Positions 32,587 through 41,440 of a DNA stretch of 64,000 bases are shown here, in pieces. The DNA comes from Bacteroidales bacterium (GTDB lineage Bacteria > Bacteroidota > Bacteroidia > Bacteroidales > VadinHA17). A program made the translations under genes and the position numbers. The DNA is taken from the NCBI GenBank assembly GCA_022865305.1, contig JALHSP010000147.1, positions 124,001 to 188,000 of the forward strand. The letters run 5' to 3'. Each line of letters starts with the position of its first letter. Positions within the stretch are counted from its first letter, which is position 1. Under the pieces are notes generated by a model. It had not been told where the DNA came from. It saw only the letters and a program-made list of their open reading frames with translations, and did not search any database.

Positions 32587-33942
32587 ATGAAGAGGATTTC
32601 ATTAACATCCCTTTTATGGTGGGTTCCTCCGGGTATCAGAGATTATGTTTCTGAGATTACCAGAGATAAATTGACGGGGAGAGTGATCCGTGGCTCATTC
32701 TGGGCACTTGCTGGATCATTGATTTTCAAGGGATTCTTTCTGGTTTCTTCTATCGCAGTGGCAAGAATCCTGGGAAGATCTCAATATGGTGAACTTGGGA
32801 TTATTCAGTCAACTATTAATATGTTTGCTGCATTCGCAGGATTTGGTCTCGGAATAACTTCAACCAAATATGTTGCTGAGATGAGGGATGTTAATCCTGA
32901 AAATGCAGGTAATTTCATTGCATCATCGAATATGTTTGCTGCATTAATAGGATTTTGTTTTACAGTATTCTTTATCATTCTGTCCCCGGTAATTACAGAA
33001 AGGTTTATTGGCGCTCCGGATCTGGCTGATGAAATGCGTCTTGGTTCACTTATGTTGTTTTTTTCTGCTATCAATGGTGCCCAGACCGGTGCGATGGCAG
33101 GCTTTGAAAATTTTAAGGATATAGCAAAAATAAATATATCAGTAGGATTATTCTCTCTGCCTGTACAAATTCTGCTGACATTAAACTTCGGTCTCTATGG
33201 AGCAATTTCAGGTTTTGGACTTACATATTTTTTTCAGTGGATACTGAATTATTTTTTTCTGCGAAAAACAGCCGACAGATTTAATATCAGAATCAGAATC
33301 GGTAAATCGTTAAAGGATATTTCATATTTATGGGAATTCAGTATTCCTGCATTATTCGGCGGAATAATTGTCAGTATGGCTCTCTGGTATGCCAATACCA
33401 TACTGGTAACCAAGGTTGATGGTTTTAATGAGATGGCTGTTTTTAACGCCGCCAGCCAATGGCAGAATATCGTCCTTTTTATTCCGATGGCCATTTCCCA
33501 GATTTCACTTCCATTATTTTCCCACAGCAAAAATAATATTGAAAAATTTACAAAGTTTATAAAATATAATATCATCCTCAATCTGTCAATCTGCCTGATT
33601 CTGGCAACAATTTTTGCATTATTGTCAAAGTATATAATGCAGTCATATGGTAATAGTTTCAGAGAAGGTTATATAGTCCTTATAATACTTTCCTTTACTG
33701 CAGTGCTGATATCACTGAATACTGTGATAGGCCAGGTAATTGCAGGAATTGGAAAAATGTGGATTGGTTTTGTAATAAATCTCCTGTGGGCAACAGTGTT
33801 TCTGTATCTGGCTTTTCATTTTATAAGCAGTGGAGCAGGTGCAAAAGGTCTGGCTCTGGCTATGTTATTTTCATACTTTGTTCATACATTGGTAGTGACC
33901 TTAACCTCATACTATTTTGTTAACCGAAGGTTCAGAAAATAA
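32587..33942 (+). CDS. polysaccharide flippase (Wzx/PST-type)
   Basis: A hydrophobic protein of 451 residues starting at ATG 32587. An in-frame TTG at 32581 overlaps the previous stop. About 12 to 14 membrane spans are predicted. The N-terminal region (FWALAGSLIFKGFFLVSSIAVARILGRSQYGELGIIQS) is typical of PST-family oligosaccharide flippases, which move lipid-linked repeat units across the inner membrane. It lies between the second epimerase and the methyltransferase. A gene-specific substrate cannot be read. Confidence 0.88.
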   Translation: MKRISLTSLLWWVPPGIRDYVSEITRDKLTGRVIRGSFWALAGSLIFKGFFLVSSIAVARILGRSQYGELGIIQSTINMFAAFAGFGLGITSTKYVAEMRDVNPENAGNFIASSNMFAALIGFCFTVFFIILSPVITERFIGAPDLADEMRLGSLMLFFSAINGAQTGAMAGFENFKDIAKINISVGLFSLPVQILLTLNFGLYGAISGFGLTYFFQWILNYFFLRKTADRFNIRIRIGKSLKDISYLWEFSIPALFGGIIVSMALWYANTILVTKVDGFNEMAVFNAASQWQNIVLFIPMAISQISLPLFSHSKNNIEKFTKFIKYNIILNLSICLILATIFALLSKYIMQSYGNSFREGYIVLIILSFTAVLISLNTVIGQVIAGIGKMWIGFVINLLWATVFLYLAFHFISSGAGAKGLALAMLFSYFVHTLVVTLTSYYFVNRRFRK

Positions 33943-33952
33943 TAGCTTTTTC

Positions 33953-34606
33953 ATGACTCTAAAACCTATGATTTATAATTCAGCTGAATATTGGAATGAA
34001 AGGTTTACCTCAGGAGAGTGGGAGAGAAAAGGGGGAAGATCACAAACAAGAAATTTTGCAGAATCTCAAATACAATACTTTGGTTTGCCGTCAGATTTTA
34101 GTGGCACAATTTTAGATTTCGGGTGCGGATTGGGTGATTCTATGCCTGTATATGCCACACACTTTCCAAATGCAAAACTCCTGGGAATTGATTTTTCCAC
34201 TGAAGCGATACGACTTTGTGAACAAAAATACAACAGCATTGCAGATTTTATTTGCGGAGATCATACCTCTGTTCCTGAAGTAGATGTGATAATAGCTTCA
34301 AATGTTTTTGAACACCTTCCGGATGACCTTAAAATTGCAGAATACCTTAAGCAAAAATGCAAAGTGCTTTTTATAATTGTCCCCTATATGGAGGAGCTGG
34401 CCGAATCAGGCGAACATATAAACAGGTATGATGAAAGCTCATTCCCGGCAATAGGTCACAGAATATTAAAGGTATTTAAGACCAAAGGCTGGTCTCAGTA
34501 TGGTTTTGACCTGTATTTCACTACATATTTTATGAATTTTTTCAGGCCGCTTTTGGGTAAGAAAAAAGTAAAAGTAAGAAAACAGATAATGTTCATATTC
34601 AATTAG
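33953..34606 (+). CDS. SAM-dependent methyltransferase
   Basis: A 217-residue class-I methyltransferase. ATG 33953 is chosen because the longer frame from 33917 overlaps the flippase. Motif I (ILDFGCGLGDSMPVY) binds the methionine moiety, and an acidic strand end (LLGIDFS) and a post-motif (IIASNVFEHLPDD) follow. The C-terminus (FRPLLGKKKVKVRKQIMFIFN) is basic. Context suggests a glycan or lipid-carrier methyltransferase. The acceptor is unknown. Confidence 0.8.
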   Translation: MTLKPMIYNSAEYWNERFTSGEWERKGGRSQTRNFAESQIQYFGLPSDFSGTILDFGCGLGDSMPVYATHFPNAKLLGIDFSTEAIRLCEQKYNSIADFICGDHTSVPEVDVIIASNVFEHLPDDLKIAEYLKQKCKVLFIIVPYMEELAESGEHINRYDESSFPAIGHRILKVFKTKGWSQYGFDLYFTTYFMNFFRPLLGKKKVKVRKQIMFIFN

Positions 34607-34654
34607 ATCATAAAGTTTCCATCTCAGATATCTTTTCAAATAACATAAGTATCA

Positions 34655-35761
34655 ATGCAAAAAATCCTATATCTTACTGCAACAAACTGGTGGTGGGCTA
34701 AACAACGACCTCAGTTCATTGCAGAGGGGTTGTCAGAATTCTATAAAATAACTTACATCTTTCCGAAAATCTATAAAACCGGTAATATCGTTAAATATCA
34801 GGAAGATACAAATCCGAATCTTGAATTGCATCAGGTTTATAAACTCCCCCTGGACAGGTTCAGTTTGATCAGGTTTATAAATAGAATGTTGCTTATGCTT
34901 CAGCTCAGATCAATAATTCCCCTCTATGATATAATATGGATTACACATCCCAATATTTACAAACAGATAAAGGCCATTTTACCTGTAAATACCCGGATTA
35001 TTTATGATTGTATGGACGATCACCTTGAGTTTCCAAATACAAAAAGAAATAAGAAGGAAGCCCACGAAATTTTTGATAGTGAGAAAGTACTCGTAAATAA
35101 TGCAGATGTTCTGATTTTTTCCGCTGAATATCTCAAAAACAAGGTTCTTGCAAGATATGGATCGCAGAAAAATTGTTTAATAATCAATAATGCAGTATCA
35201 AAAGAGTTCCTATGCCAGACAGATGATGAATGGTATTCATTTCCCGGCATCCATGACTATAAAGGTTATATTAAACTTGTTTATACTGGCACAATTTCAG
35301 CCTGGTTAGATTTTGGTATTATAAAAGAGAGTTTAAGTAGATTTGGAAATATCGTTTATTTGCTGGCTGGTCCTAGAGAAGTGAATATCCCATTAAATGA
35401 CAGAATAATCTATTTAGGACTGGTCAAGCATGAAGAGATCAATGGATTATTGAGTTATTCGGACGCTCTGGTTATGCCCTTTTTAAATTGTGAACTTATT
35501 CGGTCTGTAGATCCTGTTAAGGTGTACGAATATATTTCAATTTGTAAGCCTGCAATTATCCTGAAATATGGTGAAACAGATAAATTTAAAGATTTTGTCT
35601 ATCGATATAGTAACCCGGCTGAATATTTTGAACTGGTCGGTCAACTTGCGAAAGGAAATCTGAAAGTGAAAAAGACCGCAGAAGAATGTAATGCGTTTGT
35701 CAAAGCCAATACATGGGAAAGCCGTGTAAAAGAGATAGTTGTCAGACTTGAAGATAAATAA
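34655..35761 (+). CDS. glycosyltransferase, GT4/TuaH-like
   Basis: A 368-residue protein. The N-terminal motif TNWWWAKQRPQFIAEGLSE and the central YDCMDDHLEFPN are typical of TuaH-like and related GT4 enzymes, where the WxxRPQ region lies near the acceptor site. The second Rossmann lobe has LVYTGTISAWLDF, followed by IIYLGLVKHEE and, near the end, DALVMPFLNCELIRSVDPVKVYEYISI. It probably adds one sugar to the lipid-linked repeat unit. Confidence 0.8.
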   Translation: MQKILYLTATNWWWAKQRPQFIAEGLSEFYKITYIFPKIYKTGNIVKYQEDTNPNLELHQVYKLPLDRFSLIRFINRMLLMLQLRSIIPLYDIIWITHPNIYKQIKAILPVNTRIIYDCMDDHLEFPNTKRNKKEAHEIFDSEKVLVNNADVLIFSAEYLKNKVLARYGSQKNCLIINNAVSKEFLCQTDDEWYSFPGIHDYKGYIKLVYTGTISAWLDFGIIKESLSRFGNIVYLLAGPREVNIPLNDRIIYLGLVKHEEINGLLSYSDALVMPFLNCELIRSVDPVKVYEYISICKPAIILKYGETDKFKDFVYRYSNPAEYFELVGQLAKGNLKVKKTAEECNAFVKANTWESRVKEIVVRLEDK

Positions 35762-35769
35762 AATAAAGC

Positions 35770-36687
35770 TTGAACAGAACACGACCAAGGCTAGGAGTAG
35801 TAATAGTTAATTATCTGAATTATTCTGATACAATTAACTATATAAATAATTCCATTTTGCTTCAGGAAGATATCGATCCGGAGATAGTCATTGTTGATAA
35901 TGCTTCACCAAATGACAGCTTCAGATTATTAGAGGAATCATTCCGGGGAAGAACAGGCATTAATGTTTTAAAGAGCTCAGAAAACGGAGGTTATGCAGCG
36001 GGGAATAATATTGGAATCAGGTTTCTCGAAAATAAAGAATGTGACTTCATCCTGATTTCTAACGGCGATATCTTCCTTGACGATAAATACCTGTTAATTA
36101 AGATGATTCAGAAATATAACAAGTTTGAAAAAGTAGCATTTGTCTCTCCTGTGATGGTTGTTAATGATCATGCCAGATCTGAATTTTCGGCGTGGAAACT
36201 ACCCAGCAAACTGAAAGATATTTTATCTTCAACCTTCTTACTGAGAATTTTAGGTAGCACGTATCTGGCAAGATATTATTATAAAATCGAAACAGGCAAT
36301 GATATCAGTCTTAAAGTCGACTGTGTCGGAGGATCATTTTTTCTGGGTGCTGTTGATATTTTCAGGAAAATAAATTATTTTGATGAAAATACTTTTCTGT
36401 ATTATGAGGAGACAATCCTTGGTTTAAAGGTCAGAAATAATAGTTTAAATAACTACCTGATACAGGATTTGAAATATAGTCATTTGCAGGCACATACAAT
36501 CAACGCTATTTTCTCGCCGGCGAAAAAATACAGAATGCTTCTCAATAGTAAATTATATTATTGGAAAACTTATTTCGGTGCAGGAAAAATTTTTCTGATA
36601 ACCATGAAATTCCTGTATATTATCCTTGTGGCAGAACAGTGTTGTATTTCAGTTGTTAAAAAATTTCAGCAAAAGGATCATAAATGA
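35770..36687 (+). CDS. GT2-family glycosyltransferase
   Basis: A 305-residue protein that starts with TTG at 35770, eight bases after the previous stop. The GT-A fold is evident: VVIVNYLNYSDT near the N-terminus, VIVDNASPNDS near residue 41, and the nucleotide-sugar-binding NGDIFLDD near residue 98, where the usual DxD is represented by an N-G-D-I-F pattern. A C-terminal YYEETILGLKVR motif corresponds to the acceptor-region acidic motif of rhamnosyltransferase-like GT2s. Its ATGA end overlaps the next gene by four bases. Confidence 0.82.
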   Translation: MNRTRPRLGVVIVNYLNYSDTINYINNSILLQEDIDPEIVIVDNASPNDSFRLLEESFRGRTGINVLKSSENGGYAAGNNIGIRFLENKECDFILISNGDIFLDDKYLLIKMIQKYNKFEKVAFVSPVMVVNDHARSEFSAWKLPSKLKDILSSTFLLRILGSTYLARYYYKIETGNDISLKVDCVGGSFFLGAVDIFRKINYFDENTFLYYEETILGLKVRNNSLNNYLIQDLKYSHLQAHTINAIFSPAKKYRMLLNSKLYYWKTYFGAGKIFLITMKFLYIILVAEQCCISVVKKFQQKDHK

Positions 36688-37964
36688 TTAAAAGCAGATC
36701 CATTGACAGACTGGTTATTATCGTACTGATAATCACTGTATTTCTCTCAGAAATACTTATCAGTTCTGGCATTTCTCTTGTTGGAGGTTTCCTGATCCTT
36801 TTACTGATATTAAATAAGTCAATTAAAATAAATTATAGAGAAATCAGCCTTGTCTCTCCCTTGTTGATGATTTTATTTATCGGTCTTATTGTTTCATTAT
36901 TTCATATAAAGCCTGGTTCAAAAGATTTTGGTTACCTTATAGCTAAGGATGTATGGTATTATATAAAACCTGTAGTTTATCTCCTGGCCGGATTATATAT
37001 TTTCAGGATGCAGCTAAAAAAGGAAATAATAATCAGGATAATGATTTATTTATCTCTGGTAGTTGCTTTACAGCATTTGATAAGAGTTTTAATATTTTTT
37101 ATAACGGCACCTGCCGAAGATTTAATTTTGGATACCATAAGGATCAGAACCAGTTTTGTAAGCCTCACGGAAGCATTTTCCCTGGCCTATATCCTTTTAC
37201 TCTATAAACAATCTGATGTAAAAGAGGTTATATACCTTCCGAGATGGCTGATAATTGCCATTCTGGCAACTTCTTTATTATTATCCTTTTCACGGACTTT
37301 AATAATCTCTTTCATCGTTTCCTTACTGGCAATGAAGAACTTTTTTTCACTGAGAGTGCGTACAATCATGAAATCAGGTATTAAAATTTTGATACTGGTT
37401 CTGGCGATCATCCTGTCACTAGTGGTTCTAAACAGGATCAGTAAGAATAATTCATTATTACATTCATTTACAGATAAGTATTTAAACTCACTCAGGGAAA
37501 ACAGATACCTGACTCAATATCCGTCTGATGCTGTAATTAACAGAAACTGGCGTGGTTATGAGGCACACCTTACCTGGATGGAGATAAAAAAGGCCAATCT
37601 GGCTGAACGGGTTTTTGGTTTTGGATTCGGAAAGACGGTATATATAGGGAAGAGAGGTTACGTTGGTGAAAACCTTGAAAATATTCCTAAATTTCATAAC
37701 GGATTTGTTGAAATCCTTCTGAAAACAGGATTTGCCGGACTTCTGCTATATTTAGTTTTCTTTTACTTTATTTTCAAATTGGCTGATCATGATAATTCCG
37801 GAACAGAGTCCGAAAAATTATTCAAAGCAATCATTGTAACGACCTTTTTATCAACTTTTGTTATGACCGGCCTTTATAATAAATCTGCTCTGGATTCCTC
37901 GTGTCTTCTGCTTGGATATTTTTCAGGTATCTTTCTTCATAAAGGAAGTATTGCTGAACAATGA
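36684..37964 (+). CDS. O-antigen polymerase/ligase-family membrane protein (Wzy/WaaL-like, 1)
   Basis: A 426-residue hydrophobic protein with about 10 to 11 spans. A large hydrophilic loop near residues 260-335 contains NRNWRGYEAHLTWMEI and HNGFVEILLKTGFAGLLLY. The HNxF and following GxxG pattern is the Wzy_C hallmark of O-antigen polymerases and ligases. Overlap by four bases at each end with its neighbours shows tight operon packing. Whether it polymerises or ligates the chain cannot be told from sequence. A second family member is at 41441. Confidence 0.75.
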   Translation: MIKSRSIDRLVIIVLIITVFLSEILISSGISLVGGFLILLLILNKSIKINYREISLVSPLLMILFIGLIVSLFHIKPGSKDFGYLIAKDVWYYIKPVVYLLAGLYIFRMQLKKEIIIRIMIYLSLVVALQHLIRVLIFFITAPAEDLILDTIRIRTSFVSLTEAFSLAYILLLYKQSDVKEVIYLPRWLIIAILATSLLLSFSRTLIISFIVSLLAMKNFFSLRVRTIMKSGIKILILVLAIILSLVVLNRISKNNSLLHSFTDKYLNSLRENRYLTQYPSDAVINRNWRGYEAHLTWMEIKKANLAERVFGFGFGKTVYIGKRGYVGENLENIPKFHNGFVEILLKTGFAGLLLYLVFFYFIFKLADHDNSGTESEKLFKAIIVTTFLSTFVMTGLYNKSALDSSCLLLGYFSGIFLHKGSIAEQ

Positions 37965-39070
37965 AAAAGACAAGGTTATTTATTGATGCTCATGTATTTG
38001 ATGATCCTTTTCAGGGGAGCCGGACATATCTGCTCGGTCTGTATTCTGAAATGATTAAACAAAATACTGCATTTGAGTTTATTTTTGGAGCATATAACAT
38101 TGAAAATATCAAAAAAGAATTCGGGGAACACTCCAATGTCAGGTATATTAAATACATGACCACAAATAAATTTCTCCGTCTTGCTTTGAATATCCCACTG
38201 GTGATCCTTAGAAATAAAATTGATATATCTCACTATCAATATATTGCACCTCTCATAAAACTCTCGAAAGAGATTGTAACAATACATGATGTACTGTTTC
38301 TTGATTATCCGGAACTTTTTCCTGTTCTGTACAGGATAAAGAACAGAATACTTTTTAGAAGATCGGCACGAAGGGCTGATATTCTGCTAACGGTATCCGA
38401 TTATTCAAAGGCAAGGATAGCAGAACATTTCAGGATCAGTAAAGATGATATTGTTGTTTTGCCTGATGCTGTCGGGGAAGAATTCTTTGAACCTGTAGGA
38501 CAACTTCCGGATGTAAAGGTTAAATACAATATTGATAATTATATATTATATGTAAGCAGAATTGAGCCAAGGAAAAATCACCTCATGTTGCTCAGGGCAT
38601 TTGTGGAACTGGAACTTTGGAAGAAAGGCTTTCAGCTGGTATTTATTGGTGAAAAATCTATTACCACACCGGAATATGAAAACTATTGGCAAAGCCTGTC
38701 TGATGACATAAAAGCATCGGTCAGGTTGATAAACGGCTCATACGGAAATGAGCTTAAATCTTTTTACAGAAACTGCAGACTGTTTGTTTACCCTTCAATT
38801 GCGGAAGGTTTTGGTATCCCACCTCTGGAAGCTGTTGCTTCCCATGCACCGACGATCTGTTCAAAATCTACCGCAATGGGCGATTTTAAATTTATGCATG
38901 ACAGGCTGTTTGACCCTTTATCTATTGGTGAACTTAAAGAAAAAATTATAAAATACCTGCACAGCAACCAGAATTATGACCGTGAAATTGAATATATTAA
39001 ACTCAATTATAATTGGTCAAACGTGGGAAAAGGATTCAAAAAAGTGTTGGCAGAAAACGGTATTATTTAA
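37961..39070 (+). CDS. GT4-family glycosyltransferase
   Basis: A 369-residue GT-B enzyme. Donor-binding residues in the C-lobe are clear: YILYVSRIEPRKNHLML near residue 195 and the EX7E motif in PSIAEGFGIPPLEAVA near 285. The N-terminal lobe has IVTIHDVLFLDYPELFP, as in mannosyltransferase-like GT4 proteins. It retains configuration at the donor carbon by family rule. It overlaps the polymerase gene by four bases. Confidence 0.85.
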   Translation: MKKTRLFIDAHVFDDPFQGSRTYLLGLYSEMIKQNTAFEFIFGAYNIENIKKEFGEHSNVRYIKYMTTNKFLRLALNIPLVILRNKIDISHYQYIAPLIKLSKEIVTIHDVLFLDYPELFPVLYRIKNRILFRRSARRADILLTVSDYSKARIAEHFRISKDDIVVLPDAVGEEFFEPVGQLPDVKVKYNIDNYILYVSRIEPRKNHLMLLRAFVELELWKKGFQLVFIGEKSITTPEYENYWQSLSDDIKASVRLINGSYGNELKSFYRNCRLFVYPSIAEGFGIPPLEAVASHAPTICSKSTAMGDFKFMHDRLFDPLSIGELKEKIIKYLHSNQNYDREIEYIKLNYNWSNVGKGFKKVLAENGII

Positions 39071-39085
39071 TCAGTCAGGGCTGAG

Positions 39086-40186
39086 ATGAAAGTTGCAATT
39101 ATCGGAACACATGGTATCCCGGGAAAATATGGCGGATTTGAAACATTTGCAGAAGAAATCTCAATCTTATTTAAAAAAAATAATTATGAGGTATTAGTTC
39201 AGTGTGATTCTGATTCATATCAATCAGATAATCTTAAAGGGGTAAAGCTTTTTTATTCATCTGTAAAAAAATCTCAGAATCCATTCAGGTATTACTTTGA
39301 AGGTTTAAGGCTGGCAATGAAACAATCAGATGTTATAATTATTGCCGGAGTAGGGGGGGCAATTTACTATTTTCTAAATTTATTTTATAAGAAAATATTA
39401 ATTACAAACACAGATGGCATTGAATCAAAAAGGTCCAAATGGCCTGGAACTCATAAATTCTTTCTTAAATTTTCTGAAAGACTGGCAGTTAAGCTTTCAG
39501 ATTTTATTATCGCAGATTCTGAAGCCATAAAGAAACATCTGTCAGCGACGTACAGGTTTGCAAAGTCCAGGATCAGAACAATTGAATATGGAGCTCCGAT
39601 TATCAGTTCGTATGATGAACATATCCTTAATAAATATGATATCCGATATGGCCTGTACTATCTGGTTGTATGTCGTCTTGAACCTGAAAATAATATCAGG
39701 ATGATTATTGACGGATTCCTTGCATCTGAAACTGATAAAAAACTTGTTGTTATTGGTAATTTATCTGGTAATAAGTATGTTGCACAATTGATAAAAGATT
39801 ATCAAAGCAACAGGATAAGATTTTTGGGAGGTATTTATGATAAATCGGAACTATCAACCATAAGATTTGGATGCAAAGCTTATATACATGGTCATTCAGT
39901 AGGCGGAACAAATCCGTCGCTGCTTGAAGCTATGGGATGCGGAAATATAACGATCTGTCACGATAATGTTTTCAACCGTGAAGTGACTGCCGATAATCAG
40001 CTTTATTTCTACAGTTCAAATGAATGTACAGAAAGAATCAATGAAGTCGAATTGATGAGCCCGGTTCAGACAAGAAAGCTGAAAGAATCGGGTTTGGAAA
40101 GAATAAGGAATCTGTACAATTGGGAAATTGTATTCAGTAAGTACGTAAAGCTTCTGAAGGAGGCTTTCAGCAACAATCAGCAATAA
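39086..40186 (+). CDS. glycosyltransferase with DUF1972-type N-terminus
   Basis: A 366-residue protein. The N-terminal MKVAIIGTHGIPGKYGGFETFAEEI is the DUF1972 signature found in rhamnosyl- and galactosyltransferases of cell-surface glycans. The C-lobe has YLVVCRLEPENNI and the donor-site GTNPSLLEAMG. It is last in this run and is followed by a terminator at 40218. Confidence 0.82.
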   Translation: MKVAIIGTHGIPGKYGGFETFAEEISILFKKNNYEVLVQCDSDSYQSDNLKGVKLFYSSVKKSQNPFRYYFEGLRLAMKQSDVIIIAGVGGAIYYFLNLFYKKILITNTDGIESKRSKWPGTHKFFLKFSERLAVKLSDFIIADSEAIKKHLSATYRFAKSRIRTIEYGAPIISSYDEHILNKYDIRYGLYYLVVCRLEPENNIRMIIDGFLASETDKKLVVIGNLSGNKYVAQLIKDYQSNRIRFLGGIYDKSELSTIRFGCKAYIHGHSVGGTNPSLLEAMGCGNITICHDNVFNREVTADNQLYFYSSNECTERINEVELMSPVQTRKLKESGLERIRNLYNWEIVFSKYVKLLKEAFSNNQQ

Positions 40187-40217
40187 TTCTGATACTAATA
40201 ATTCGATGATGTCAGGG

Positions 40218-40245
40218 ATGCATGTTTTTACATGCATTTTTTTTT
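40218..40245 (+). terminator. terminator inside the polysaccharide locus
   Basis: ATGCATG at 40218-40224 pairs with CATGCAT at 40231-40237 and is followed by eight or nine T. It separates the 29152-40186 transcript from the WecA-like gene. Confidence 0.7.
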
Positions 40246-40264
40246 ATTATCTTCACAAGTAACA

Positions 40265-40290
40265 AAAACAGAATAGTAAGATTCTGTTTT
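40265..40290 (+). promoter_or_regulatory. leader hairpin before the WecA-like gene
   Basis: Ten-base arms at 40265-40274 and 40281-40290 (core ACAGAAT/ATTCTGT) form a hairpin with a six-base loop, 18 bases before the GTG start. It may affect read-through or translation. Confidence 0.3.
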
Positions 40291-40307
40291 CTAAAATTCC
40301 TTTTATT

Positions 40308-41417
40308 GTGAATCCAGACTTCAGTCCAATCGGCTTAAATCTGCCTTACTGGGTTTTTATAGCAGCAGGATGCATAATTGCTTTTATCATAACCTGGATC
40401 TCAATTCCAACAATTGTGAAAATTTCGAAATTCAAGAAACTGTATGGCATTCCGAATGAAAGGACATCACATATTGATGAAACGCCAAACCTGGGAGGGC
40501 TGGCTGTTTTTGCAGGATTCGTAATTGCAGCAATTATCTTTTCAATGAAGCCGGAGTCGGACGACATAAAATTCATCCTGGGAGCTATTATAGTATTGTT
40601 TTTTACCGGATTGAAGGATGATATACTTGTTATCGATCCAAAGAAAAAACTTCTTGGACAGATAATTGCAGCATCGATCATAGTTATCTTTGGTAATATC
40701 AGAATAACGAGCTTTTATCATACGTTTGGGGTAGAAGAAATTTCTTATATTTTAAGTGTATTATTTACAATTTTTCTGGTTGTGGTTCTTATTAATGGGT
40801 TTAATCTTATTGATGGCGTGGATGGTCTTGCTTCGGGTGCAGGAATTATTACATCACTGGCTTTCGGAATCTGGTTTATTCTGACAAAGCACACTACATA
40901 CGCCGTCCTGTGTTTTTCGCTTACAGGTTCATTAATTGCATTCTTCAGGTTCAATGTTTTTGGCCGGGAAAATAAAATCTTTCTGGGAGATACCGGATCT
41001 ATGATTACTGGTCTGATAGTTGCCGTTTTTACTATTAAATTTCTCGAATTTCAGCAGACTGCACCTGTGAAATATCAGTTTCATTCTGCTCCGGCTCTTG
41101 CCTTTGGACTTCTGATAAGCCCTCTTTTTGATACGGCCAGAGTTTTTATTTTACGGATATTTAATGGCAGTTCTCCATTTAAAGCTGACAGAAATCATCT
41201 GCACCACAGCCTTCTTGCTCTTGGTAATTCACATCTCAAGTCAACAATTATAATATTATCATGCAATCTTCTATTTGTTTTACTGGCTGCTGTGATTCAG
41301 AAGGTTGGAAATGTTATTTTGATAATCATTCTTACACTGTTAGCTGTCACATTATCATTCCTGCCACGAATGATTATGAGGCTAAGGGAGAAAAAATCAA
41401 TTATTAGTACCGGGTGA
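40308..41417 (+). CDS. undecaprenyl-phosphate sugar-1-phosphate transferase (WecA/MraY family)
   Basis: A 369-residue protein with a GTG start and about 10 to 11 spans. The catalytic cytoplasmic motifs are intact: DETPNLGGLAVF, GLKDDILVIDPKKKL with paired Asp, FNLIDGVDGLASG with the Mg-binding Asp cluster, FLGDTGSMI, and the C-terminal DRNHLHH histidine motif. This enzyme puts the first sugar-phosphate on undecaprenyl phosphate, beginning the repeat unit. The donor (UDP-GlcNAc or a related sugar) cannot be fixed. Confidence 0.9.
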   Translation: MNPDFSPIGLNLPYWVFIAAGCIIAFIITWISIPTIVKISKFKKLYGIPNERTSHIDETPNLGGLAVFAGFVIAAIIFSMKPESDDIKFILGAIIVLFFTGLKDDILVIDPKKKLLGQIIAASIIVIFGNIRITSFYHTFGVEEISYILSVLFTIFLVVVLINGFNLIDGVDGLASGAGIITSLAFGIWFILTKHTTYAVLCFSLTGSLIAFFRFNVFGRENKIFLGDTGSMITGLIVAVFTIKFLEFQQTAPVKYQFHSAPALAFGLLISPLFDTARVFILRIFNGSSPFKADRNHLHHSLLALGNSHLKSTIIILSCNLLFVLLAAVIQKVGNVILIIILTLLAVTLSFLPRMIMRLREKKSIISTG

Positions 41418-41440
41418 TGCTGTGATTTCATTTTGTGCCG